DNA from: an uncultured Bacteroidales bacterium
GTDB lineage: Bacteria > Bacteroidota > Bacteroidia > Bacteroidales > Muribaculaceae
Assembly (NCBI GenBank): GCA_905210435.1
Contig: CAJLWO010000006.1
Span: 16,397-80,396, forward strand
Length of the DNA stretch: 64,000 nt
Direction: 5' to 3'
Shown here: in pieces, positions 26,684 through 35,844 of the stretch
How the letters are laid out: each line of letters opens with the position of its first letter
Position numbering within the stretch: the first letter of the stretch is position 1
Notes under the pieces: generated by a model
Told to the model about the DNA's origin: nothing
The model's database searches: none
What the model saw: the letters and a program-made list of their open reading frames with translations, nothing else
Program-made: the position numbers and the translations under genes

Positions 26684-26921
26684 TTCATGGAAAGGATACG
26701 ACATGGAGCAGCTGCGCATACTCCGTGCCACGACCGCACTCCGCATCGATATTGAGAAAGAACGCATCCGAAACATATTCACCCCGCCGACAGGCCGGCA
26801 AAAAAAAGCTGAAAAATTTTTCGCTTCGACCACCGATATTGTCGAAGCCGCCGAGTATGGCTTAAAAACCTATCGGATTGTCAAGAAAGTCACGAATTTA
26901 TTCCGTAAAAAGAAAAAATAA
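26670..26921 (+). CDS. Small basic protein overlapping the holin-like gene
   Basis: An 83-residue, strongly basic, soluble protein. It starts MKRNNSWKGYDMEQLR and ends in a run of lysines (FRKKKK). A second possible start is the ATG at 26703. Its overlap with the membrane-protein gene implies translational coupling. I do not recognise a family beyond its recurrent place after YtxH and holin-like genes in Bacteroidetes. The basic helical character would suit binding to a membrane surface or nucleic acid. No function is assigned. Confidence 0.6.
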   Translation: MKRNNSWKGYDMEQLRILRATTALRIDIEKERIRNIFTPPTGRQKKAEKFFASTTDIVEAAEYGLKTYRIVKKVTNLFRKKKK

Positions 26922-26924
26922 CAT

Positions 26925-26932
26925 TAAATTTG
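26925..26932 (+). promoter_or_regulatory. -7 box for the prmA operon
   Basis: TAAATTTG lies 109 nt before the prmA ATG. The leader contains a short hairpin (GGCTG with CAGCC, near 26994-27013). Confidence 0.45.
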
Positions 26933-27041
26933 CACATGGAGAATGTAGCAAATCCCACAGTAATGTTAATTCTCGGATATACCTCTTTCCGTAGGGCTGT
27001 ATCTCGGTGCAGCCGTCAGTCTTTTGATAAACAATTATAGC

Positions 27042-27893
27042 ATGAATGATTACATAGAAGTCCGCGTCGACATAGACCCGTGCGACGAAACCGCCACCGA
27101 CATCCTCGCCTCACTGTTGTGCGACATCGGCTATGAAAGTTTTGTCCCCGATGCGACAGGCACCACCGCTTACATCAAAAAAGAACTTTTCGACAAAGAC
27201 AGCCTCGATTTAACCGTCTCGACATTTCCTCTGCCGGGACATAAGATCAACGTCACCACCAAAGAGATTGAAGGCAAAGACTGGAATGCCGAATGGGAGC
27301 GCAACTACTTTCAGCCCATCGTGGTCGACGACCAATGTATAATCCATTCCAGCTTTCACAAAGACATCCCGGAATATCAGTACGACATCGTCATCGACCC
27401 GAAGATGGCGTTCGGCACCGGCCACCATGCCACTACATCACTCATAATATATCGCTTGCTGCATACACAGCTCGAAAGCAAGTCGGTAATCGATATGGGT
27501 ACAGGCACAGGCATACTTGCCATACTTGCCGCAATGAAAGGAGCATCTCCCGTCAATGCCATCGAGATTGACCCGTTCGCACAGACCAATGCAGTTGAAA
27601 ACGTCCGGCTCAACAACCATCCCGAAATCAATGTCATTTTAGGTGATGCCGACGCACTTGCATCACTTCCCAAAGCCGACATATTCATCGCCAATATCAA
27701 CCGCAACATAATACTTAACGATATGGGCAAATATGCCGCAGCGATGAAACCCGGAGCATCAATCCTGCTAAGCGGGTTCTATGAAGATGATGTAAACATG
27801 CTCCTCGAGCAGGCACAGAACTACCGGCTCGAATTTCTCAGAGTAAGTTCGCGCGACTGCTGGGCATGCCTCGAGCTACAAAAAACGGAATGA
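27042..27893 (+). CDS. prmA: Ribosomal protein L11 methyltransferase
   Basis: A 283-residue class I SAM-dependent methyltransferase. An N-terminal L11-binding domain (about 1-95) precedes the Rossmann domain with VIDMGTGTGILAILAAMKGA (about 157-176), the acidic EIDPFA end of strand 2 (about 182-187) and the NINRNI motif (about 221-226) that takes the place of the catalytic N-[PIL]-P/N stretch. It trimethylates L11 in the cytoplasm. A TTG at 27024 is in frame, but the ATG at 27042 gives the family start MNDYIEVRVDI. Its stop overlaps the start of the next gene (ATGA), an unusual partner for prmA. Confidence 0.9.
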   Translation: MNDYIEVRVDIDPCDETATDILASLLCDIGYESFVPDATGTTAYIKKELFDKDSLDLTVSTFPLPGHKINVTTKEIEGKDWNAEWERNYFQPIVVDDQCIIHSSFHKDIPEYQYDIVIDPKMAFGTGHHATTSLIIYRLLHTQLESKSVIDMGTGTGILAILAAMKGASPVNAIEIDPFAQTNAVENVRLNNHPEINVILGDADALASLPKADIFIANINRNIILNDMGKYAAAMKPGASILLSGFYEDDVNMLLEQAQNYRLEFLRVSSRDCWACLELQKTE

Positions 27894-28543
27894 CAATGAC
27901 CAGATTAGCCGCTTCAATATTCATCACATCATCATTATTGCTTTCCACGGCCTCCTACGCGCAGACCGATGTTACCGAAGTCAACTCACTCGCCGACACC
28001 ATATCGGCTGACAATACCGCCAACGCAGTTACGTATGCGTCACCAACATCCGGTCAGGCGGCAATACAGCCCTCCGAGTCGGCATTCTCCCGTCATTTCG
28101 CATGGGGAGCCTCACTGGGCAGCTCCATCGACATGACCGGACAGGACATGACGGCAGTTGACATTGACGCATTTTTCGGTTACAAAGGCAATTACATCCG
28201 CTTCGCAGGAATGGGAGCAGGCATACGCATGATGGTAAGCAACTCATCACGCAGCTACCCGGTCTACGCCATGTTGCGTACAAGTTTCACCAGGTCGCCG
28301 AGTTTTCTCTATCTTGAACTGAAAGGAGGAGTAGGTTTCACCAATCTTTACACCGAAGTCTATCAGCGTAATTTCGTCGGAGGGATAACCATAGGCTTCA
28401 CCCTTGCCCATTCACGCACCTTCAGCAGCAACTTCTCCCTCGGCTACGAATACATGCCCCTCTCCAACGGCACAATCGACGGCGTAGACACCCGCTTCAG
28501 CGACCTCCACTACGCCTCAATCCGCATAGGCGCCTCCTTCTGA
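27890..28543 (+). CDS. Predicted outer-membrane beta-barrel protein
   Basis: A 217-residue exported protein. A signal peptide ends near SYA at about residue 24. A low-complexity Ser/Thr/Ala linker follows to about residue 65. The last 150 residues have alternating hydrophobic strands with aromatic girdles and end in a C-terminal Phe (RIGASF), as expected for an outer-membrane barrel. Length and strand count suggest an eight-stranded barrel. The start at 27890 overlaps the prmA stop, which indicates translational coupling with an upstream gene of unrelated role. No family name is recognised. Confidence 0.65.
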   Translation: MTMTRLAASIFITSSLLLSTASYAQTDVTEVNSLADTISADNTANAVTYASPTSGQAAIQPSESAFSRHFAWGASLGSSIDMTGQDMTAVDIDAFFGYKGNYIRFAGMGAGIRMMVSNSSRSYPVYAMLRTSFTRSPSFLYLELKGGVGFTNLYTEVYQRNFVGGITIGFTLAHSRTFSSNFSLGYEYMPLSNGTIDGVDTRFSDLHYASIRIGASF

Positions 28544-28583
28544 CATATAATTGTCACACATCAACTAAAATAGAGAATGAAAC

Positions 28584-29423
28584 CTACTCGATTTCATCCT
28601 CTATTTTTGCATTTCGATGATAACCATGTCTGACAAATGAGTCAACGTAAATCAACTCCTTTATCCATTCTCCAGCTTTATTTTTCTTGTTCTGTAATCT
28701 AAAGAAACCACTAACAACAATATCATTGTCATTTATAATCTTTGTAAACCATCTGGAGTCCATTACAATAACCTCCTGTCCACTTTCATTTCTTATTCTT
28801 TGCCTTGAATTATACTTATTATCGCTACTATCAATTTTGGCAATAGTATTATTAGCTACAATAATTTTCTCAACAGGAGCATATTTTTTCAATGAAACAT
28901 AATCAACGACATATGCCGATAGATGATTACATACAGTCCCATCCGGATTTGGAAATAAGCTTGGATCCGTAGCAAATTCATATGGAACCTCTACTACTAT
29001 CTGATTTGAACTATTCACATAGGCCTCACAATAACATCTTAAATAACTTTCTCCGTAAAGATCATTATACAACCATATAAAAAGTCTGTTATCACCAAAA
29101 CCATATATAATAGTACCATTCCAAAGCTTAGACACAATTATACCGCCCTCTGATTGCTGCGAGAAATCATTAAAAAGTTGAGCCCATACTTTTTGGAATG
29201 CAGCTTCACCTTTCTCCATAGCTCTTTCAAAAGAAGGCATAACCAATTCCGGAACACCCCATTTCGGTTTCGCTGCACGTATTTTGGCTAATTTAGTATA
29301 GCATCGAAACAAATACATATTATTCATTGGGTTATCGGATTCAGCAATTTTTAATTTACCGATAAACTCCTCAATCCTATCTGACAATAGCCATGAAATG
29401 ACAGGCTGCTTTTTAATAACCAT
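28584..29423 (-). CDS. Unrecognised AT-rich gene downstream of the broken M48 gene
   Basis: A 279-residue protein from the ATG at 29423, seven bases after the stop of the M48-like reading frame. No signal peptide or transmembrane helix is seen. Several Trp/Tyr-rich stretches (IIYGFGDNRLFIWLYNDLYGESYLRCY) and a basic C-terminal third are visible. I do not recognise a family. Base composition is clearly more AT-rich than the neighbouring prmA and leu genes, as is the M48 gene, so the two probably arrived together. It may have been the functional partner or regulator of the peptidase; no function is assigned. Confidence 0.6.
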   Translation of the reverse strand: MVIKKQPVISWLLSDRIEEFIGKLKIAESDNPMNNMYLFRCYTKLAKIRAAKPKWGVPELVMPSFERAMEKGEAAFQKVWAQLFNDFSQQSEGGIIVSKLWNGTIIYGFGDNRLFIWLYNDLYGESYLRCYCEAYVNSSNQIVVEVPYEFATDPSLFPNPDGTVCNHLSAYVVDYVSLKKYAPVEKIIVANNTIAKIDSSDNKYNSRQRIRNESGQEVIVMDSRWFTKIINDNDIVVSGFFRLQNKKNKAGEWIKELIYVDSFVRHGYHRNAKIEDEIE

Positions 29424-29430
29424 AACATAT

Positions 29431-30228
29431 TTAAAAATTAGAAATTTTGTATAATTCATTTCGCATACTGTTCTTCGCTCTCGAACGTCTAACAGCTGCA
29501 TTTACCGTATTACCCAATTCTGGAGAAGTTTTAGCTTTATTTTGCAAATCGTTATTTAGCAAATAGTTATACGTGCGGTCATACGCATTGCCCGTTATTC
29601 CAGATTCAAAACCCGAAGCGAAGGCATTTAACCCGGATATAATACTTGCAGAAAGCTCATTTTTACGTCTCTTTTTTGCACCGGCATAAAGTCCGCGAAG
29701 ACGATGTTGTAATGCACCGTGCGAAAACTCATTAGCTACAATACCCATTATAATCTCACGAGTCATACCTTTTCTTTGTAAAAGAGCAGATGTTAGACAT
29801 ATAACAAATGAATCTTCGGTAAGAGCATTAAACGAATTTACTTCATCGGAATATATTATATGCAACGAACATTTCAACGGTAGTGAGGATATACCCATAT
29901 CTATGAGCATAGTATCACAGAAACCTTACATACTCTCTATAATTGATTCATTATACTGAGAATAAAAACGGGGCAATTCGGACAATTTATTTAAAGCTTC
30001 CTTCTCCGTGCCACCTTTTTTCTTTATATCGCGCATAAATTTTATAAGCGATTCATTATAATATAATGTCGCCTGCCAAAATCTCACAGGATTACCCTTG
30101 GGAAGAACTTTAGCTGAATCTGACACATCATATTTTTCTATTAGCTTCTTGAATTCTTTATCCAAATCAGCCGAATGTGCAATAATTGCACACAAGAAGC
30201 AAATAACAGCCGAACCAAATCTTTTCAT
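29431..30228 (-). pseudogene. M48-like metallopeptidase gene interrupted by an in-frame stop
   Basis: One continuous frame of 266 codons runs from a signal-peptide start at 30228 (MKRFGSAVICFLCAIIAHS) to a TAA at 29431, broken only by an internal TAA at 29926-29928. Reading through gives ...YNESIIESM-stop-GFCDTMLIDMGISS..., a smooth join, so a single CAA-to-TAA change is the likely cause. The downstream half carries the M48 pattern IIMGIVANEFSHGALQHRLRG. The zinc motif HExxH has become NEFSH, so the first His ligand is also missing. Both lesions point to loss of peptidase function. A restart at the ATG at 29910 is possible but would give a protein without signal peptide. Confidence 0.8.
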
Positions 30229-30368
30229 CAGATATAAATAATTCTATTTAACAAAAAATATTTTTACTAAACGACAAATGATATTCGATGCTAAATTACA
30301 AAAAAATTAGCAAAATAAACATGACGATGGGCCACCATTGCAATTTAATGCAATTTTCTACAAAAATG

Positions 30369-30400
30369 TTTGAATATGTAAATATTTGACGCTATCTTTG
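30369..30400 (+). promoter_or_regulatory. Complete Bacteroidetes promoter for the leu operon
   Basis: TTTG (30369-30372), 20-nt spacer, TATCTTTG (30393-30400). The leader to the leuA ATG is about 60 nt, with no obvious leucine-rich leader peptide or attenuator. Confidence 0.7.
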
Positions 30401-30463
30401 TGAAAAATTTACAATATCTTACATTGTAAGCAGGTTTCCAAACGATAAAATCAAATATTGCAT

Positions 30464-31957
30464 ATGAGCAATCGTCTTTACATTTTCGATACCACGCTCC
30501 GCGACGGCGAGCAAGTTCCGGGCTGTCAGCTCAACACAGTAGAAAAGATTGAAGTGGCAAAGGCTCTTGAAGAACTCGGAGTCGATGTCATTGAAGCAGG
30601 CTTCCCGGTGTCAAGTCCGGGCGATTTCAATTCAGTAGTCGAAATATCCAAAGCAGTGACATGGCCCACGATATGTGCCCTGACGCGTGCCGTGGAGAAA
30701 GACATCGAGGTCGCCGCCGAGGCACTGAAATATGCCAAACATAAACGTATTCACACCGGAATCGGCACGTCCGACCCTCATATCAAATATAAATTCAACT
30801 CCACCCGTGAGGAAATCATCGAGCGAGCTGTAAAGGCCGTAGCCTACGCCAAACGCTTCGTCGAGGATGTGCAGTTCTATGCCGAGGACGCAGGCCGCAC
30901 CGACAACGAGTATCTTGCCCGTGTCGTCGAAGCCGTAATCAAAGCCGGAGCCACCGTGATCAATATCCCCGACACGACAGGCTACTGCCTTCCGTCGGAA
31001 TTCGGCGAGAAAATCAAATATCTTATCGACCATGTCGACGGCATCGACAAAGTCACCATCGCCACCCACTGCCACAACGACCTCGGCATGGCCACAGCCA
31101 ATACTATGGCCGGCGTAATCAACGGCGCCCGTCAGGCCGAAGTCACAATCAACGGTATCGGCGAACGTGCCGGCAACACCTCTCTCGAGGAGGTCGCCAT
31201 GATATGCTATTCCCACAAAGAGCTCGGCATCACCACCAATCTCAACACTACGAAAATATACGGCATCTCACGCATGGTATCCTCGCTGATGAACATGCCC
31301 GTACAACCCAATAAGGCAATCGTCGGACGAAACGCATTCGCCCACTCGTCGGGCATCCACCAGGACGGCGTGCTCAAAAACCGCGAAAGCTATGAAATCA
31401 TTGACCCGAAAGTCGTAGGTGTCGACGAAAACTCAATCGTGCTTACCGCCCGCTCCGGTCGCGCCGCGCTCAAACATCGCCTGCACGTCCTCGGCATCGA
31501 GCTCGACAAAGAAGCGCTCGACAAAGCCTACGAGGCATTCCTCCGTCTTGCCGACAAGAAGAAGGAAATCAACGATGACGACGTGCTCATGATTGCCGGA
31601 CAGCACAATAAGGAGCACCGCATAAAGCTCGATTTCCTCCAGGTTACTTCAGGAGTCGGCATCAAGTCGGTGGCAAGTGTCGGACTCGACATCGCGGGAG
31701 AAAAATTCGAGGCATGCGCTTCGGGCAACGGTCCTGTCGATGCGGCAATATCGGCAATCAAGCTCATCATACGCCGCAAGATGCTTGTTAAGGAATTCCT
31801 TATCCAGGCCATCAACAAAGGCAGCAACGACGTGGGCAAGGTGCACATGACAGTCGAACACGACGGCAACCAGTACTACGGATTCTCGGCCAACACCGAC
31901 ATCGTCAGCGCATCGGCCGAAGCATTCATCGACGCCATCAACAAATTCGTGCGATAA
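30464..31957 (+). CDS. leuA: 2-isopropylmalate synthase
   Basis: A 497-residue enzyme of the first committed step of leucine synthesis (2-ketoisovalerate plus acetyl-CoA). The HMGL-like barrel begins with FDTTLRDGEQVPGCQLN (about residues 8-24). The metal-binding HCHNDLGMATANT lies near 202-214, and GERAGNTSLEE near 236-246. The last 120 residues form the LeuA dimer/allosteric domain, through which leucine normally inhibits the enzyme. A TTG six bases upstream is in frame, but the ATG at 30464 is the natural start. It is the first gene of a leuA-C-D-B transcription unit. Confidence 0.95.
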   Translation: MSNRLYIFDTTLRDGEQVPGCQLNTVEKIEVAKALEELGVDVIEAGFPVSSPGDFNSVVEISKAVTWPTICALTRAVEKDIEVAAEALKYAKHKRIHTGIGTSDPHIKYKFNSTREEIIERAVKAVAYAKRFVEDVQFYAEDAGRTDNEYLARVVEAVIKAGATVINIPDTTGYCLPSEFGEKIKYLIDHVDGIDKVTIATHCHNDLGMATANTMAGVINGARQAEVTINGIGERAGNTSLEEVAMICYSHKELGITTNLNTTKIYGISRMVSSLMNMPVQPNKAIVGRNAFAHSSGIHQDGVLKNRESYEIIDPKVVGVDENSIVLTARSGRAALKHRLHVLGIELDKEALDKAYEAFLRLADKKKEINDDDVLMIAGQHNKEHRIKLDFLQVTSGVGIKSVASVGLDIAGEKFEACASGNGPVDAAISAIKLIIRRKMLVKEFLIQAINKGSNDVGKVHMTVEHDGNQYYGFSANTDIVSASAEAFIDAINKFVR

Positions 31958-32031
31958 TACATGCAGGCGGCAGGGAAAAATCTCCTGCCATATTACCGTT
32001 TTTTACACATAGCGTATAATCAATCCTTACA

Positions 32032-33429
32032 ATGAATACATTATTTGATAAAATTTGGGACAGCCACATCGTTACAAAAGTCGACGACGGTCCTACCCAA
32101 CTTTATATCGACCGTCATTACTGTCACGAGGTCACAAGCCCGCAGGCATTTGACGGACTGCGCCGACGCGGACTCAAAGTATTCCGTCCCGAGCGCACAT
32201 ACTGTTCTCCCGACCACAATATACCTACCGTCAATCAGGATAAGCCGATTGCCGACGCGGTATCACGTCAGCAGGTCGAGCAGCTGACAAAGAATGCCGG
32301 CGAGTTCGGCCTGACCCTGTTCCCTCTCGGACATCCGCGCAACGGTATAATCCACGTTATCGGTCCGGAAAACGGCCTCACACTTCCCGGATATACCATC
32401 GTGTGCGGCGACAGCCATACATCCACCCACGGCGCTTTCGGCGCGGTAGCTTTCGGCATCGGAACATCTGAGGTAGAGATGGTACTCGCATCCCAATGTA
32501 TCCTTCAGGCCAAACCAAAAACGATGCGCATCACCGTCGACGGCACACTCTCACCCGGCGTCACAGCAAAAGACATCGCCCTCTATATAATAGCCAAAAT
32601 GACGACAGGCGGTGCCACCGGCTATTTCGTCGAATATGCCGGCGAAGCCATCCGTTCGCTGTCGATGGAAGGCCGCATGACACTGTGCAACATGTCAATC
32701 GAAATGGGCGCGCGCGGCGGTCTGATTGCTCCCGACGAAGTTACTTTCGAATACTGCAAGGGGCGCCCATACGCTCCCAAAGGTGAAGAATGGGAAAAGG
32801 CCGTGGCATATTGGCGCACCCTCCCCTCGGGCCACGATGCCGTATTCGACAAGGAGGTACGGTTTGACGCAGCCGATATTCGTCCGCGAGTCACCTACGG
32901 CACCAACCCCGGCATGGGTATCGCGATTGACGAACCTGTTCCTTCATGTCCCGCAACCGCCGACGAGCAGGAGAAAGCGTCCTTTGAAAAATCACTCTCC
33001 TATATGGGATTCTCTTCCGGCAAATCGATTGAAGGCACCAAAGTTGACTATGTGTTCCTCGGCAGCTGTACTAACGGCCGTCTTGATGATTTCCGCCAGT
33101 TCGCGTCAATAGTGAAAGGGCGTCGTAAACATCCCGACGTCACTGCGTGGCTCGTTCCGGGTTCATGGGAAGTGCTCAATCAGATTAAGGAAGAAGGTCT
33201 GGACAAGATAATCGAAGAAGCGGGATTTGAAATCCGCCAGCCCGGCTGCTCGGCATGCCTTGCCATGAATGATGACAAAGTTCCTGCCGGATGTCTCGCA
33301 GTCTCCACTTCCAACCGTAACTTTGAAGGCCGACAAGGTCCGGGCGCACGCACCGTGCTCGCAAGCCCGCTCACAGCCGCCGCAGCTGCCGTAACAGGCG
33401 TTATTACCAACCCGTTAAACCTCTTATGA
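32032..33429 (+). CDS. leuC: 3-isopropylmalate dehydratase large subunit
   Basis: A 465-residue aconitase-family subunit that, with LeuD, isomerises 2- to 3-isopropylmalate. The [4Fe-4S] cluster Cys are in FLGSCTNGR (about residue 346) and in the pair CSACLA (about 406-409). Other family marks are CGDSHTSTHGAFGAVAFGIGTSEVE (about 126-150). Length fits the family. It overlaps leuD by four bases, which ensures balanced subunits. The 74-bp gap after leuA has no promoter-like element. Confidence 0.95.
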   Translation: MNTLFDKIWDSHIVTKVDDGPTQLYIDRHYCHEVTSPQAFDGLRRRGLKVFRPERTYCSPDHNIPTVNQDKPIADAVSRQQVEQLTKNAGEFGLTLFPLGHPRNGIIHVIGPENGLTLPGYTIVCGDSHTSTHGAFGAVAFGIGTSEVEMVLASQCILQAKPKTMRITVDGTLSPGVTAKDIALYIIAKMTTGGATGYFVEYAGEAIRSLSMEGRMTLCNMSIEMGARGGLIAPDEVTFEYCKGRPYAPKGEEWEKAVAYWRTLPSGHDAVFDKEVRFDAADIRPRVTYGTNPGMGIAIDEPVPSCPATADEQEKASFEKSLSYMGFSSGKSIEGTKVDYVFLGSCTNGRLDDFRQFASIVKGRRKHPDVTAWLVPGSWEVLNQIKEEGLDKIIEEAGFEIRQPGCSACLAMNDDKVPAGCLAVSTSNRNFEGRQGPGARTVLASPLTAAAAAVTGVITNPLNLL

Positions 33430-34013
33430 TGAAACAGAAATTCAATAATGTGACATCGTCATGCGTGCCGCTGCCTATCGAAAACATTGATACGGACCAG
33501 ATTATTCCGGCTCGCTTCCTTAAAGCCACCTCACGCGAAGGCTTCGGCGAAAACCTTTTCCGCGACTGGCGATTCGACGAAAATGGCAATGCCATTACCT
33601 CGTTCCCGCTCAACAATCCGCGCTATTCCGGTCAGATACTCGTGGCCGGAAAGAATTTCGGTTGCGGCTCATCGCGCGAACACGCCGCCTGGGCTATAGC
33701 CGATTACGGATTTCGTGTCGTCGTGTCGACATTCTTTGCCGACATCCACAAGAACAACGAGCTCAACAACTTCGTATTGCCTGTCGTGGTAAGCGAACCG
33801 TTCCTCGCGTCGCTGTTCGAGACCATCGAGGCAAACCCCAAGGCACAGGTTTCAGTCGACCTGCCCTCCCAGACCATCACCAACCTTGCCACCGGAGCCT
33901 CTGAGCATTTCGACATCAATCCCTACAAGAAGCACTGTCTGCTCAACGGACTCGACGATATTGATTTCCTGCTCAGCAACCGCGATAAAATTACAGAATA
34001 CGAAAACAAATAA
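33426..34013 (+). CDS. leuD: 3-isopropylmalate dehydratase small subunit
   Basis: A 195-residue swivelling domain subunit, the partner of LeuC. Motifs are NIDTDQIIPARFLK (about 19-32) and the substrate-recognition stretch GCGSSREHAAWAI (about 79-91). The first codons are ATG ATG; the first overlaps the leuC stop. It is separated from leuB by 13 bases. Confidence 0.95.
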   Translation: MMKQKFNNVTSSCVPLPIENIDTDQIIPARFLKATSREGFGENLFRDWRFDENGNAITSFPLNNPRYSGQILVAGKNFGCGSSREHAAWAIADYGFRVVVSTFFADIHKNNELNNFVLPVVVSEPFLASLFETIEANPKAQVSVDLPSQTITNLATGASEHFDINPYKKHCLLNGLDDIDFLLSNRDKITEYENK

Positions 34014-34026
34014 GTAACTACCCGAT

Positions 34027-35088
34027 ATGGATTTTAAAATAGCAGTATTGCCTGGCGACGGCATCGGACCCGAAATCTCAAAAGTAGGTGTCGACGTGAT
34101 GACCGCCGTATGCGATAAAATGGGACATACCGTAAGCTATACGTATGCTCCCGTAGGAGCCGCTGCAATCGACGAGTGCGGCGACCCGTTCCCCGAATCT
34201 ACCTTCAAGGTCTGCATGGACGCCGACGCCGTACTCTTCTCTGCAATCGGCGACCCCAAATACGACAATAACCCTACCGCCAAGGTGCGTCCGGAGCAAG
34301 GACTCCTCGCCATGCGCAAGCGCCTCGGACTGTTTGCCAACATACGTCCCGTGCAGATTTTTCCGGCACTCATACATAAATCCCCGCTCAAAGCCGAGAT
34401 TATCAAAGATGCCGATTTCATCTGCATCCGCGAACTCACCGGCGGCATGTACTTCGGCGAGAAATATCAGGACGACGACCGCGCCTACGACACAAACGCC
34501 TACACCCGCGGGGAAATAGAACGTATACTCCGCGTCGCATTTGAATACGCGCGCCGCCGTCGCAACCACCTTACCGTTGTTGACAAGGCCAACGTGCTTG
34601 CTTCAAGCCGTCTGTGGCGCAAAGTTGCAAAAGAGATGGAGCCGCAGTACCCCGATGTCACCACCGACTATATGTTCGTCGACAACGCAGCAATGAAAAT
34701 GATTACCGAGCCGTCATTTTTCGACGTGATGGTGACAGAAAACACCTTCGGCGACATATTGACCGACGAGGGCAGCGTCATTTCCGGTTCAATGGGACTC
34801 CTCCCCTCTGCCTCGACAGGTGAGCACACTCCGGTATTCGAACCGATCCACGGCTCATGGCCGCAAGCCAAAGGCCTCAATATCGCCAACCCGATGGCTC
34901 AGGTTCTCTCAGTTGCAATGCTGTTCGAATACTTCAATCTCAAGGAAGAAGGCACCCTCATCCGCAAAGCCGTCGACGATGCGCTGGCCGCATATATCCG
35001 CACTCCCGAAATTCAGGTTGAAGGCCACGAACCTTACGGCACAAAAGAAATCGGCGAATGGCTCGTCAACCACATCAATGAGATGTAA
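34027..35088 (+). CDS. leuB: 3-isopropylmalate dehydrogenase
   Basis: A 353-residue NAD-dependent beta-decarboxylating dehydrogenase of leucine synthesis. Visible marks are LPGDGIGPEI (about 7-16), RPVQIFPAL, RELTGGMYFG (about 138-147), the Lys/Asn region VVDKANVLASSRLW (about 184-197) and NTFGDILTDEGSVISGSMGLLPSAS (about 238-262), the family signature. Together with the three genes before it the branch from 2-ketoisovalerate to 2-ketoisocaproate is complete. A terminator hairpin follows 21 bases after the stop. Confidence 0.95.
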   Translation: MDFKIAVLPGDGIGPEISKVGVDVMTAVCDKMGHTVSYTYAPVGAAAIDECGDPFPESTFKVCMDADAVLFSAIGDPKYDNNPTAKVRPEQGLLAMRKRLGLFANIRPVQIFPALIHKSPLKAEIIKDADFICIRELTGGMYFGEKYQDDDRAYDTNAYTRGEIERILRVAFEYARRRRNHLTVVDKANVLASSRLWRKVAKEMEPQYPDVTTDYMFVDNAAMKMITEPSFFDVMVTENTFGDILTDEGSVISGSMGLLPSASTGEHTPVFEPIHGSWPQAKGLNIANPMAQVLSVAMLFEYFNLKEEGTLIRKAVDDALAAYIRTPEIQVEGHEPYGTKEIGEWLVNHINEM

Positions 35089-35109
35089 TCTCGCATAACC
35101 GTATCTTAA

Positions 35110-35160
35110 CCGCAGCTACTGTTCAGCCCCGTAATCTGACAGTGGCTGCGGATTTAATTT
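35110..35160 (+). terminator. Terminator of the leu operon
   Basis: CCGCAGCTACTGT (35110-35122) pairs with ACAGTGGCTGCGG (35139-35151), with one mismatch, followed by a T-rich tail. Confidence 0.75.
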
Positions 35161-35191
35161 TGAAAAACAAAACCTTAAATTGTCACTTCCG

Positions 35192-35791
35192 ATGTCACGA
35201 CTATCCCGCATCTTAACAGTTTGCTTCATATCCATATTTACTCCATACGTAGCACCGTCACAAACCAATATGACTGATGACGGTGTGTGCCGATGGGAAA
35301 CCGGAGCTATGGCCGGGCTCAACAACGACGGATATGAATGGCTGTTTCATGGAGCATACTTCCCCATACAATATGTAGGAGCTAAAATCGGCCTCGGAAT
35401 GGCCGGCGAGATACATCAGATGGGAGACTGGGGAAAAGATGAATGGGAAACAGGACATCACTATGCGGCACGATTTAAATTCAACGCATCCGTAGCCATC
35501 CGCTCACCACGAATCATAAACTGGAAAAGTCAGGGTGCCGGTTTCTATCTTTTCACCGAACCGGGCATCGTCCTGTCACCCGGCGCAAGCGGAAGCCGTA
35601 ATCCCCGCTATTGCTGCTGGGATCTGAAATCAGGCATCAACCTCCAGATTGACCACCTAATACTCACCCTCGGCTACGGCATCTCCGATTTCTCCCTCTA
35701 CTCCGGCTACCCGACCAACATGCAAGGCCTCCCCGACGACGACAACTACATAACCCACACAGCATTCGTATCCTGCTCCTACAAATTCTGA
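35192..35791 (+). CDS. Secreted protein, probable outer-membrane beta-barrel
   Basis: A 199-residue exported protein. A signal peptide ends near APS at residue 24. The mature part is rich in aromatic and amphipathic strands and ends in a Phe (SCSYKF), fitting a small outer-membrane barrel; repeated GAxxGL and GYGISDF patterns fit beta strands. No family name is recognised. A TTG at 35180 is in frame, but the ATG at 35192 gives the cleaner signal peptide. It lies between the leu terminator and a palindromic repeat and probably stands alone. Confidence 0.6.
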   Translation: MSRLSRILTVCFISIFTPYVAPSQTNMTDDGVCRWETGAMAGLNNDGYEWLFHGAYFPIQYVGAKIGLGMAGEIHQMGDWGKDEWETGHHYAARFKFNASVAIRSPRIINWKSQGAGFYLFTEPGIVLSPGASGSRNPRYCCWDLKSGINLQIDHLILTLGYGISDFSLYSGYPTNMQGLPDDDNYITHTAFVSCSYKF

Positions 35792-35844
35792 CCACCCATA
35801 AACATTTTAAAGATATTGCAGAACTCAAATTACGCGACGAACTA

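Noticed and set aside
26936..27043. 35-codon frame in the prmA leader
   Set aside because: No similarity or leader-peptide character; it is more likely chance within an untranslated leader.
30401..30463. Leucine attenuator in front of leuA
   Set aside because: The leader is short, with no run of Leu codons and no alternative hairpins.
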